A DNA stretch of 20,371 nucleotides from Trueperaceae bacterium (lineage in GTDB: Bacteria > Deinococcota > Deinococci > Deinococcales > Trueperaceae): positions 1 to 20,371 of the forward strand of contig SKWV01000002.1 in assembly GCA_007128755.1 (NCBI GenBank), given 5' to 3'. The position numbers and the translations under genes were made by a program. Below the pieces are notes generated by a model. It was not told the origin of the DNA and did not search any database. It worked only from the letters and a program-made list of their open reading frames with translations. Of this stretch, positions 1-13,172 are shown one piece after another (position 1 is the first letter of the stretch; every line of letters starts with the position of its first letter).

Positions 1-2
1 AT

Positions 3-122
3 AATGTGGAGTTGGCGGTGGATTTGATCAAGCCGATCGCGATGGAGGAGGGGTTGCGGTTCGCGATTCGTGAGGGTGGTCGTACGGTGGGGGCCGGCGT
101 CGTCACCGCCGTGACGAAGTAG
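3..122 (+). CDS. tuf: Elongation factor Tu, C-terminal end (partial)
   Basis: The first 39 codons of the window read as the last residues of EF-Tu, ending in a TAG stop. EF-Tu carries aminoacyl-tRNA to the ribosomal A site as a GTP complex. The visible part is domain 3, with the family signature IAMEEGLRFAIREGGRTVGAGVV directly before the C terminus; the GTPase domain lies upstream of the window. Its position just before rpmG, secE and nusG is the usual bacterial order. Codon choice is odd for this genome: all three leucines are TTG and glycines are often GGT or GGG, whereas the ribosomal genes downstream favour CTC, CTG and GGC. The identification is firm; only the 5' end is missing. Confidence 0.95.
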   Translation, partial: NVELAVDLIKPIAMEEGLRFAIREGGRTVGAGVVTAVTK

Positions 123-159
123 TTCCTCACGCGCGTAGGGCAGCGCGCCCGACGGGTCT

Positions 160-175
160 CGCGCCCTCGGGCGCG
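160..175 (+). terminator. Possible tuf terminator hairpin
   Basis: A perfect GC-rich inverted repeat lies 37 bases after the tuf stop: CGCGCC, loop CTCG, GGCGCG. It is followed only by TTCGT, not a T run. GC-rich terminators without a clear T tract are common in high-GC genomes, so partial termination or processing here is plausible but unproven. Confidence 0.35.
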
Positions 176-234
176 TTCGTGCGCCCGCTGCTCGTGAGCG
201 TGTCGCGCCGTCGGCACCGCGCCACCGCGTTATC

Positions 235-243
235 TGATAGAGT
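235..243 (+). promoter_or_regulatory. Possible extended -10 promoter for rpmG-secE-nusG
   Basis: TGATAGAGT fits an extended -10 (TGnTAnnnT) and stands out as AT-rich in a very GC-rich spacer, 20 bases before the rpmG ATG. A GGGAGG ribosome binding site follows at 253-258. No convincing -35 box is seen at the right distance, so the call rests on the -10 alone. Confidence 0.35.
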
Positions 244-263
244 CAAAAGATTGGGAGGCCACC

Positions 264-428
264 ATGGCCAGTGACGTTCGGATCAAGCTGCTGCTCGAGT
301 GCACCGAGTGCAAGCGGCGGAACTACACCACGCACAAGAACCGCCGGAACAGCACGGGGAAGCTCGAGCTCCGGAAGTACTGCCCGTGGGATAGGAAGCA
401 TACGCCACATCGTGAGGTGAAGGTCTAA
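264..428 (+). CDS. rpmG: 50S ribosomal protein L33
   Basis: This 54-residue protein reads MASDVRIKLLLECTECKRRN and ends KHTPHREVKV. It is close to the Thermus L33 layout, a zinc-ribbon protein of the large subunit near the E site. The first zinc pair, CTEC at residues 13-16, is intact. The second knuckle is CPWD instead of the usual CPxC, so the fourth cysteine is replaced by aspartate. It sits in the standard place between tuf and secE. The ATG follows GGGAGG with 5 bases between. The gene is too short for most ORF filters but the family match is clear. Confidence 0.95.
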   Translation: MASDVRIKLLLECTECKRRNYTTHKNRRNSTGKLELRKYCPWDRKHTPHREVKV

Positions 429-430
429 GC

Positions 431-610
431 GTGAAAGGCTTGCTGCGGTACCTGCGCAATTCGCGCGCCGAGCTGTCCCGCGTGACCTGGCCCACTCGCG
501 AAGAGGTCCTCCAGTCCACGCAGGCGACGCTGATCTTCGTGATCATCACGGCGCTCTTCCTGCTGTTCGCCGACACCACCCTAGGCAACCTCATCGGGTT
601 GCTGACCTGA
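431..610 (+). CDS. secE: Preprotein translocase subunit SecE
   Basis: This 59-residue protein starts with GTG two bases after the rpmG stop. SecE clamps the SecY channel in the inner membrane and is essential for protein export. The short bacterial form is expected: an amphipathic N-terminal part with the conserved pattern ELSRVTWPTREEV (residues 14-26), then a single transmembrane helix at about residues 34-56. A weak purine-rich site (GAGGTGA) lies inside the end of rpmG, which fits translational coupling. Gene order secE-nusG supports the call strongly. Confidence 0.95.
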   Translation: MKGLLRYLRNSRAELSRVTWPTREEVLQSTQATLIFVIITALFLLFADTTLGNLIGLLT

Positions 611-674
611 TCGGTGCCTTCGCCTGGCACGGCAGTCACGCATCGAACGTGGCACATGTCGAGAGGGACGTGAC

Positions 675-1232
675 ATGAGCATCGAGTGGTACGCCATCCA
701 CACCTATGTGGGCCACGAGGAGAAGGTGCGTGAGAACATCCTGCACCGGGCTCGCTCGTTGGGCGCGACCGACAACATCTATCAGGTGGTCGTCCCCACC
801 GAGGAGATCGTCGAGCGTGGCTCGGGCAACAAGGAAGAGGTCGTCAAGCGCAAGCTCTTCCCCGGGTACATCTTCGTCCAGATGGATCTCGGCGACTCCG
901 TCGAGGAGCCGAACGAGGCCTGGGAGGTCGTGCGCTACACGCCCGGCGTCACCGGCTTCGTGGGCACCAGCACGCACGCGGTACCGCTCTCGAAGGAAGA
1001 GGAGACCCGCATGATGGGGACCCTCGGGATCACCGGATCGCGCGAGGCGCCCAAGATCAAGATCTCGTTCACCGTCGGCGACATGGTCCAGGTCACCTCG
1101 GGCCCGTTCGCGGACTTCACCGGCGTCGTCTCGGACGTGAACCCGGAGCGGGGCAAGCTCAAGGTCCTGGTCTCGATCTTCGGCCGCGAGACGCCCGTCG
1201 AGCTCGACTTCTCCCAGGTCGTGCGGGCATGA
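675..1232 (+). CDS. nusG: Transcription termination/antitermination factor NusG
   Basis: This 185-residue protein has the NGN domain at about residues 4-115, with WYAIHTYVGHEEKV near the start and LFPGYIFVQMDL in the middle. The KOW domain is at about 132-182 (VGDMVQVTSGPFADFTGVV). NusG binds RNA polymerase across the clamp and links it to Rho or the ribosome. The ATG at 675 follows GAGAGGG with good spacing and gives the usual N terminus. The last codons and the stop lie inside the first unit of a tandem hairpin repeat that runs on into the spacer. The TGA also overlaps an ATG (ATGA) that opens a possible small ORF. Confidence 0.98.
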   Translation: MSIEWYAIHTYVGHEEKVRENILHRARSLGATDNIYQVVVPTEEIVERGSGNKEEVVKRKLFPGYIFVQMDLGDSVEEPNEAWEVVRYTPGVTGFVGTSTHAVPLSKEEETRMMGTLGITGSREAPKIKISFTVGDMVQVTSGPFADFTGVVSDVNPERGKLKVLVSIFGRETPVELDFSQVVRA

Positions 1233-1297
1233 TCCGCACGACCCGTCGTCCGAGCATGATCCGGACGACCCGTCGTGCGGGCATGATCCGGACGACC
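1218..1297 (+). repeat. Three tandem 27-bp hairpin repeats at the nusG end
   Basis: Three units with a period of 27 bp start at 1218, 1245 and 1272. Each is an inverted repeat around the same 7-base loop GCATGAT. Unit 1 has 9-bp arms GTCGTGCGG and CCGCACGAC. Unit 2 has 8-bp arms GTCGTCCG and CGGACGAC. Unit 3 has the left arm of unit 1 and the right arm of unit 2, leaving one G-G mismatch. Between units 1 and 2 a G-C pair (1223/1237) becomes C-G (1250/1264), so pairing is kept. The first unit contains the nusG stop codon. Function is not known from sequence. Confidence 0.9.
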
Positions 1298-1390
1298 TTC
1301 GGCACCACCCACCCAGCGTCCACACCGGGCGCGTACGGACAGGGAAGCGACTGGACCTCGCCGCGACCGCCAGCGGACGAGGGAGCTTAG
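1229..1390 (+). CDS. Possible 53-residue ORF coupled to nusG
   Basis: An ATG overlaps the nusG stop as ATGA and opens 53 codons ending in TAG at 1388-1390. That TAG is part of the rplK ribosome binding site TAGGAGG. The 27-bp repeat equals nine codons, so the peptide begins MIRTTRRPS, MIRTTRRAG, MIRTTFG, with an ATG at the head of each repeat. The rest is rich in Pro, Gly, Ser and Thr, with no family I recognise. It could be a small protein, a leader peptide whose translation feeds ribosomes to rplK, or a chance frame through a structured spacer. The repeat could keep the frame by accident, so confidence is low. Confidence 0.3.
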   Translation: MIRTTRRPSMIRTTRRAGMIRTTFGTTHPASTPGAYGQGSDWTSPRPPADEGA

Positions 1391-1398
1391 GAGGCATC

Positions 1399-1836
1399 AT
1401 GGCGAAGAAAGTCGCCGGTATCGTGAAGTTGCAGCTGCCCGCCGGCGCAGCCACACCCGCACCGCCCGTTGGTCCCGCCTTGGGACAGTACGGCGCCAAC
1501 ATCATGCAGTTCGTGAAGGAGTACAACGCCATGACGGCCTCACAGGCCGGCGCGGTCGTCCCGGTGGAGATCACCATCTTCGCCGATCGCTCGTTCACGT
1601 TCTTCACCAAGACGTCGCCGGCGTCGTACCTCATCAAGAAGGCCGCCGGCGTCGACAAGGGCTCGGGCGTCCCGCACAAGGACAAGGTCGGCAAGCTCTC
1701 CTGGGACCAGTGCCTCGAGCTCGGCCGCGTCAAGATGAGCGACCTCAACGCGACCGACGAGGTCGCGGCCGCCAAGATCATCGCGGGTACCGCCCGCTCG
1801 ATGGGGATCATGGTCGAGGGGGTGCCCCGTGGCTAA
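1399..1836 (+). CDS. rplK: 50S ribosomal protein L11
   Basis: This 145-residue protein has the L11 N-terminal domain with the thiostrepton-region motif PAPPVGPALGQYGANIMQF (about residues 21-39). The C-terminal rRNA-binding domain includes KIIAGTARSMGIMVEG. L11 forms the base of the ribosomal stalk at the GTPase centre. The ATG follows a strong TAGGAGG. The stop overlaps the start of rplA by 8 bases, so the two genes are translationally coupled. The leader upstream (1298-1398) is where L1 autoregulation acts in many bacteria; no clear L1 site could be picked out by eye. Confidence 0.98.
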   Translation: MAKKVAGIVKLQLPAGAATPAPPVGPALGQYGANIMQFVKEYNAMTASQAGAVVPVEITIFADRSFTFFTKTSPASYLIKKAAGVDKGSGVPHKDKVGKLSWDQCLELGRVKMSDLNATDEVAAAKIIAGTARSMGIMVEGVPRG

Positions 1837-2512
1837 GCATGGCAAGCGCTACCGCTCCTTGGCGGAGCGGATCGACCGCACCAAGTTCTACAGCGCCGAG
1901 GACGCGGCCGACCTCGTGAAGACGTTGGCCACCGCCAAGTTCGACGAGACGATCGAGGCCCACTTCCGGCTCGGTATCGACCCGAGGAAGTCCGATCAGA
2001 ACGTCCGCGGCACCGTCGCGTTGCCGCACGGCACGGGGCGGACGGTGCGCGTCCTGGCGATCACGCAGGGCGACGGGATCGCCGCGGCCGAGGCGGCCGG
2101 CGCCGACTTCGTCGGGGGCCAGGACATGATCGAGAAGGTGCAGGGCGGCTGGTTCGAGTTCGACGCCGTCGTCGCCACGCCCGACATGATGGCGGCCGTC
2201 GGCTCGAAGCTCGGCCGTGTGCTCGGACCTCGCGGACTCCTCCCCAACCCCAAGGCCGGTACGGTCGGCCCCGACGTCGGCAGCATCGTGCGCGCCCTCA
2301 AGGCCGGTCAGATCGAGTTCCGTTCCGACAAGACGGGCGTCGTGCACGCCCCGATCGGCAAGGCCAGCTTCGAGAGCTCCGCGCTCATCGAGAACCTCGC
2401 GGCCCTGCGCGCCGCGGTCGAGGCCGCCAAGCCGGACGCCGCCAAGGGCACCTACCTGCGGACCGTCTTCGTCAGCTCCACCATGGGGCCCAGCGTGCGC
2501 GTCACCACGTGA
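1829..2512 (+). CDS. rplA: 50S ribosomal protein L1
   Basis: This 227-residue protein starts with GTG inside the end of rplK. The start is set by the family N terminus (MAKHGKRYRSLAERID). Recognisable L1 patterns are HFRLGIDPRKSDQNVRGTV near residue 50, the second-domain stretch MMAAVGSKLGRVLGPRGLLPNPK, and the C-terminal TYLRTVFVSSTMGPSVRV. L1 builds the mobile L1 stalk that helps release E-site tRNA, and in many bacteria it represses its own mRNA. Length is close to the usual 229. The following spacer carries the rplJ leader. Confidence 0.98.
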   Translation: MAKHGKRYRSLAERIDRTKFYSAEDAADLVKTLATAKFDETIEAHFRLGIDPRKSDQNVRGTVALPHGTGRTVRVLAITQGDGIAAAEAAGADFVGGQDMIEKVQGGWFEFDAVVATPDMMAAVGSKLGRVLGPRGLLPNPKAGTVGPDVGSIVRALKAGQIEFRSDKTGVVHAPIGKASFESSALIENLAALRAAVEAAKPDAAKGTYLRTVFVSSTMGPSVRVTT

Positions 2513-2544
2513 GCGTCGCGGCCATCGCATAAGCATCCCGGTGC

Positions 2545-2620
2545 GTAGCGGAGGCTACACACCTCTGGCGTCGGAGACAGCAGGGGCCTGCCAGGCTTAA
2601 AGATCCTGCCGAGGCGCGTC
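2545..2620 (+). promoter_or_regulatory. L10-type ribosomal protein leader
   Basis: The rplA-rplJ spacer has the recurring elements of the L10 leader, the mRNA site bound by the L10(L12)n complex to repress rplJ-rplL. A hairpin GTAGC-GGAG-GCTAC lies at 2545-2558. The stretch GGAGACAGCAGG (2573-2584), a CTTAA segment at 2596-2600 and CCTGCCGAGGCG (2605-2616) follow. The last two resemble the conserved kink-turn side of the Rfam L10 leader as I remember it. A second hairpin with 7-bp arms, GTTCGGA-GTCA-TCCGAAC, lies at 2670-2687, before the rplJ start, and could occlude or attenuate. The exact fold was not computed. Confidence 0.7.
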
Positions 2621-2718
2621 TCGCCCAACGGCCACGGCCCACGGGTTCGACCTACGCTTCGCGGCACGTGTTCGGAGTCATCCGAACCTCGAACTCTCAC
2701 CCTACGGAAGAGGCACCC

Positions 2719-3246
2719 ATGGCTAATCCCAGGAACGATGCGTCGGTCGTCCAACTCCGCGAGCTTCTCGCGGGGACGTCGACGTTCTTCTTGGTCGACT
2801 ATCAGGGACTCTCCGCGGGGGAGCTGAACACGCTGCGCGCCAACGTGCGCGCCGCGGGCGGTCGCATGCTCGTCGCCAAGAACACCCTCATCAACGTCGT
2901 GCTCAAGGAGCATGGCATCGAGGGGTTCGACGAGTCCCTCACGGGACCGACCGCTCTGGTCCTCGTCGGCGAAGACCCGGTGGCGCCTGCCAAGGCGATC
3001 TCCGACTACGCCAAGGGCCACCGGAAGGAGTTACCGTCCTCGAAGGGCGGCTACCTCCAGGGCGCCATCGTCGGTGCCGAGGCCTTGGCGAGGATCGCCA
3101 AGCTCCCGGCGCGCGATGCGCTGCTCTCCGAGCTGATCGGTGTGCTGCAAGCACCGCTCACCCAGCTCGTCGGCGTGCTCAACGCTCCCCCGCAGAACCT
3201 TGTGACCGTGCTCGACAACTACGTAGACAAACAGAAGGAGGCATGA
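2719..3246 (+). CDS. rplJ: 50S ribosomal protein L10
   Basis: This 175-residue protein is the stalk base that carries the L7/L12 dimers. The open frame runs further upstream to a GTG at 2668. The ATG at 2719 is preferred because it follows GGAAGAGG and gives the family N terminus (MANPRNDASVVQLREL). Typical L10 stretches are FFLVDYQGLSAGELNTLR, a GGRMLVAKNTLINVVL segment, and TGPTALVLVGEDPVAPAKAI. The C-terminal helix that binds L7/L12 follows (LLSELIGVLQAPLTQLVGVL and beyond), ending KQKEA. It is one base from rplL and probably co-translated with it. Confidence 0.97.
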   Translation: MANPRNDASVVQLRELLAGTSTFFLVDYQGLSAGELNTLRANVRAAGGRMLVAKNTLINVVLKEHGIEGFDESLTGPTALVLVGEDPVAPAKAISDYAKGHRKELPSSKGGYLQGAIVGAEALARIAKLPARDALLSELIGVLQAPLTQLVGVLNAPPQNLVTVLDNYVDKQKEA

Positions 3247-3247
3247 C

Positions 3248-3622
3248 ATGGCATTCGACAAAGACGCGATGGTCCAGCAACTCTCGGGCCTGACGGTCCT
3301 CGAGCTCGTCGACCTGGTGGAAGCGCTCAAGGAGACGTGGGGCGTGGAAGCCGCCGTCGCGATGCCGGCCGGCGTCGCCGCCGCCGCCGCACCCGAAGCC
3401 GCCGTCGAGGAGCAGACGGAGTTCACCGTCTCGATCACCTCGGCCGGCGACAAGAAGCTGCAGGTGATCAAGGAAGTCAGGGCGATCACGAGCCTCGGCC
3501 TGAAGGAAGCCAAGGACCTCGTCGAGGCCGGCGGCGTCGTCAAGGAGGACATCTCCAAGGACGAGGCCAACGAGATCAAGGCCAAGCTGGAAGCCGCGGG
3601 CGCCGCCGTCGAGGTCAAGTAG
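3248..3622 (+). CDS. rplL: 50S ribosomal protein L7/L12
   Basis: This 124-residue protein recruits translational GTPases. The N-terminal dimerisation helix pair (about residues 5-33) has LTVLELVDLVEALKETWGV. An alanine-rich hinge (about 36-56) follows, then the C-terminal globular domain with KLQVIKEVRAITSLGLKEAK. Length and order match the family exactly. The ATG comes directly after the rplJ stop (ATGACATG) and uses GGAGG at 3237-3241. It is normally made in several copies per L10, which is consistent with its own strong ribosome binding site. Confidence 0.98.
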   Translation: MAFDKDAMVQQLSGLTVLELVDLVEALKETWGVEAAVAMPAGVAAAAAPEAAVEEQTEFTVSITSAGDKKLQVIKEVRAITSLGLKEAKDLVEAGGVVKEDISKDEANEIKAKLEAAGAAVEVK

Positions 3623-3695
3623 TCGAACGCCACGCACCGGATGCACGGGTGGAGGCACCTGTCGAGGCAACGACCTCACGAACACCGAGGGATCC

Positions 3696-3716
3696 GTGCG
3701 CGCACACCGCGCGCAC
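3696..3716 (+). terminator. Possible attenuator hairpin between rplL and rpoB
   Basis: A perfect 8-bp inverted repeat, GTGCGCGC and GCGCGCAC with loop ACACC, is followed by TCCCCTTCTT. The position after rplL and before rpoB matches the partial attenuator known in the E. coli operon, where only part of the transcripts continues into rpoBC. The tail is pyrimidine-rich, not a pure T run, so efficiency cannot be judged. Confidence 0.45.
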
Positions 3717-3724
3717 TCCCCTTC

Positions 3725-3754
3725 TTGCGAACGCTATGTCCATGATCCTATCTT
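3725..3754 (+). promoter_or_regulatory. Possible internal promoter before rpoB
   Basis: TTGCGA at 3725-3730 and TATCTT at 3749-3754 are separated by 18 bases and each fits about four of six consensus positions. They sit in the least GC-rich part of the 193-base rplL-rpoB spacer, just after the hairpin. This would let rpoBC be transcribed apart from the ribosomal genes. The match is modest. Confidence 0.3.
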
Positions 3755-3815
3755 CGTCGCACGCCCACGCTAGAGCGTCCGTCAGCACGCCCGCACCGAC
3801 TCCGAAGGGGTGAAG

Positions 3816-11797
<7,982 letters not shown>

Positions 11798-11822
11798 GGG
11801 CCCCCGGGTAGCACGGAGTACC

Positions 11823-11856
11823 CACCCGCCCGACCGGAACGCCGGTCGGGCGGGTG
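11823..11856 (+). terminator. rpoC terminator hairpin 1
   Basis: A perfect 15-bp inverted repeat (CACCCGCCCGACCGG and its complement) with loop AACG begins 26 bases after the rpoC stop. There is no T tract, as is frequent for terminators in GC-rich bacteria. It is the first of two palindromes before the next promoter. Confidence 0.75.
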
Positions 11857-11864
11857 ATCACGTC

Positions 11865-11895
11865 GAACGGCGCGCCCGATATGGGCGCGCCGTTC
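11865..11895 (+). terminator. rpoC terminator hairpin 2
   Basis: A perfect 13-bp inverted repeat, GAACGGCGCGCCC and GGGCGCGCCGTTC around loop GATAT, lies 8 bases after hairpin 1 and 22 bases before the next start codon. Each arm holds the octamer GGCGCGCC, itself a palindrome, so other pairings are possible. It probably backs up hairpin 1 and shields the next gene from rpoC read-through. Confidence 0.65.
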
Positions 11896-11905
11896 TCGTG
11901 CGTGC

Positions 11906-11911
11906 TAGCCT
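11906..11911 (+). promoter_or_regulatory. -10 box of a likely leaderless gene
   Basis: TAGCCT fits TANNNT and ends 6 bases before the GTG start at 11918. With transcription starting about 7 bases after the box, the mRNA would begin at or beside the GTG, so no ribosome binding site is needed, and none is present. Confidence 0.5.
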
Positions 11912-11917
11912 CACGCC

Positions 11918-12343
11918 GTGACCGACGTGGTGATCGCGATCGACCCGGGCCTGCGCATCGGCGTCGCCTGGGTGACCCCGGAGGGGCGGCTCCTCCGTCA
12001 CGAGGTGGTCGACGCCGCCGCGCTGGCGACGTACGACGTCCCGTCGGGCGCTCGGGTGGTCGTCGGCGACGGCACCGGGAGCGCGGCGCTGTCGACCGCC
12101 CTGCGCGCCCGTGGGATCGCGCACGAGCTCGTCGACGAGCACGGCACGAGCGAGGAGGCACGCGCCCTCTTCTGGCGCGACCATCCCCCCCGTGGGCTCG
12201 CTCGGCTGGTGCCCGCGGGCCTGCGGCCGCCACCGCGGTCGCTCGACGACTACGCCGCCTACGCCATCGCGCTGCGGGTGCTCGCTGGCGAGGGCGCCAC
12301 GGCGACGCGGCCGGTCCCGGAGGATCGGCCGCGCAGGCGCTGA
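11918..12343 (+). CDS. RuvC/YqgF-fold nuclease-like protein
   Basis: This 141-residue protein has the pattern of a small RNase H-like (RuvC/YqgF) enzyme. Motif 1 is VIAIDPGLRIGVAWV with Asp9. The second strand region is ARVVVGDGTG (about 45-54). VDEHGTSEEAR (72-82) resembles the VDERxTTxEA motif of YqgF, and SLDDYAAYAIALRVL (108-122) holds the last acidic residue. YqgF processes pre-16S rRNA and RuvC cuts Holliday junctions; which applies here, or neither, cannot be told. The central motif differs from classical YqgF. The C terminus is an Arg/Pro-rich tail. The GTG start has no ribosome binding site and fits leaderless expression. Confidence 0.75.
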   Translation: MTDVVIAIDPGLRIGVAWVTPEGRLLRHEVVDAAALATYDVPSGARVVVGDGTGSAALSTALRARGIAHELVDEHGTSEEARALFWRDHPPRGLARLVPAGLRPPPRSLDDYAAYAIALRVLAGEGATATRPVPEDRPRRR

Positions 12344-12389
12344 GCGAGTAGAGGGGCGGCCTCTCGGTTCAGGCCGTCGGTCTAGCTCG

Positions 12390-12402
12390 GAGCGAGACGC
12401 TC
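12390..12402. terminator. Weak hairpin between convergent genes
   Basis: GAGCG-AGA-CGCTC is a short inverted repeat in the 88-base spacer between the RuvC-like gene and carD, which converge. Another small one, AGAGG-GGCGG-CCTCT, lies at 12350-12364. Either could serve as a terminator in either direction, but both are short and have no T tract. Confidence 0.25.
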
Positions 12403-12431
12403 GAGTCGGTGCGTCGGTCGGTTCGTGCCGA

Positions 12432-12938
12432 TCAGTTGAGCTCGTCTTCTTCGCCGGCGTCGATCATCGCGCGCGCTTCTTGCGGCGTGATGTGCATGAC
12501 CGCGCTGATCTCGCCGGCCAGCAAGCGGAGGGCGCGGCGGTACGCCTGACGGTCGAGGTCGGGCAGGCCGCGCTCGAGGTCCCAGCGGCGGAGCTCGGAC
12601 GCCAGCGTCGCGATCTGGTAGGGATCGCCGCTCGTCAGGATGTCGGTCACCTTGCGGTGCCGCGCCGCCCACTGCTTGGGCAGCGTGATGCGGCCGTGCT
12701 GCAGGCGCTCCAGGACCGCCTGCACCTCGTCCTCGGTGAGCGCCGGGCGGAGACCGGCCTCCTGCGGAGCGTGGACGGGGACGAACGCTCGCGACGTGCC
12801 GTTCGGGAACTCGACCTCGTAGTACTTGTGATCACTGCCGGCGACGGTCTTGGTCGTGGTGCCCGACACGATGCCGACCCCGTAGGGCGGAAGGACGACC
12901 TGATCACCGTTCTTGAACGTCTTGGGGGATTCTTTCAA
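12432..12938 (-). CDS. carD: CarD-family RNA polymerase-binding regulator
   Basis: This 168-residue protein matches the Thermus CarD layout. The N-terminal polymerase-interaction domain (residues 7-62) starts FKNGDQVVLPPYGVGIVSG and has the YYEVEFPNGTSRAFVPV strand region. A helical DNA-binding domain follows with LPKQWAARHRK; Trp90 is the residue that wedges into the promoter bubble edge in known CarD structures. CarD stabilises open complexes, notably at rRNA promoters. The frame is open to an ATG at 12977, but a TTG at 12938 is preferred: it has AAGGGAG 8 bases upstream and gives a protein close to Thermus length (about 164). Its location next to rpoBC is functionally sensible. Confidence 0.93.
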   Translation of the reverse strand: MKESPKTFKNGDQVVLPPYGVGIVSGTTTKTVAGSDHKYYEVEFPNGTSRAFVPVHAPQEAGLRPALTEDEVQAVLERLQHGRITLPKQWAARHRKVTDILTSGDPYQIATLASELRRWDLERGLPDLDRQAYRRALRLLAGEISAVMHITPQEARAMIDAGEEDELN

Positions 12939-13050
12939 CGCGTGTGCTCCCTTCGATCGACGTACGGATTCGGGCATGGGGCAAGGATCATGCCGGCCAC
13001 GCCTGACAACATTGGATGGGATTCCGGTGGGCTGGGCCGCTCTCGGGTGA

Positions 13051-13079
13051 TACTCGGCACAGCGCCATCACGCCGAGTA
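13051..13079 (-). promoter_or_regulatory. Inverted repeat at the carD transcription start
   Basis: TACTCGGC (13051-13058) and GCCGAGTA (13072-13079) form a perfect inverted repeat with arm starts 21 bp apart, two helical turns. It begins at the last base of the carD -10 box and covers the expected start site. A shorter pair, GTGAT (13047-13051) and ATCAC (13067-13071), is interleaved. This looks like an operator for a dimeric regulator; no binding protein can be named. Confidence 0.45.
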
Positions 13080-13087
13080 GTGTAGCA
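13079..13087 (-). promoter_or_regulatory. Extended -10 promoter of carD
   Basis: On the minus strand TGCTACACT is a good extended -10 (TGnTAnnnT). It lies about 140 bases before the TTG start of carD, giving a leader of roughly 130 bases. No clear -35 box is seen, as is common for extended -10 promoters. Confidence 0.5.
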
Positions 13088-13172
13088 GAACGCAGCCCCG
13101 AATGCACGTGCTCGCACGACGCGCGGACGCCGTCCCTGACGACCGACGACCGAGGCAGCGACGTCCAGGACG

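Noticed and set aside
123..263. Search for a tRNA-Trp gene between tuf and rpmG, where some genomes have one
   Set aside because: No T-loop (GTTCRA) or cloverleaf pairing could be found.
614..630. GTGCC/GGCAC inverted repeat between secE and nusG
   Set aside because: Only 5 bp of pairing with a 7-base loop, expected by chance at this GC content.
1218..1297. CRISPR-like array because of regular palindromic repeats
   Set aside because: The units abut with a one-base gap and no unique spacers, and there are no cas genes.
1298..1398. Possible L1 autoregulatory site before rplK
   Set aside because: L1 control here is known in other bacteria, but no arrangement of the two short helices could be picked with confidence.
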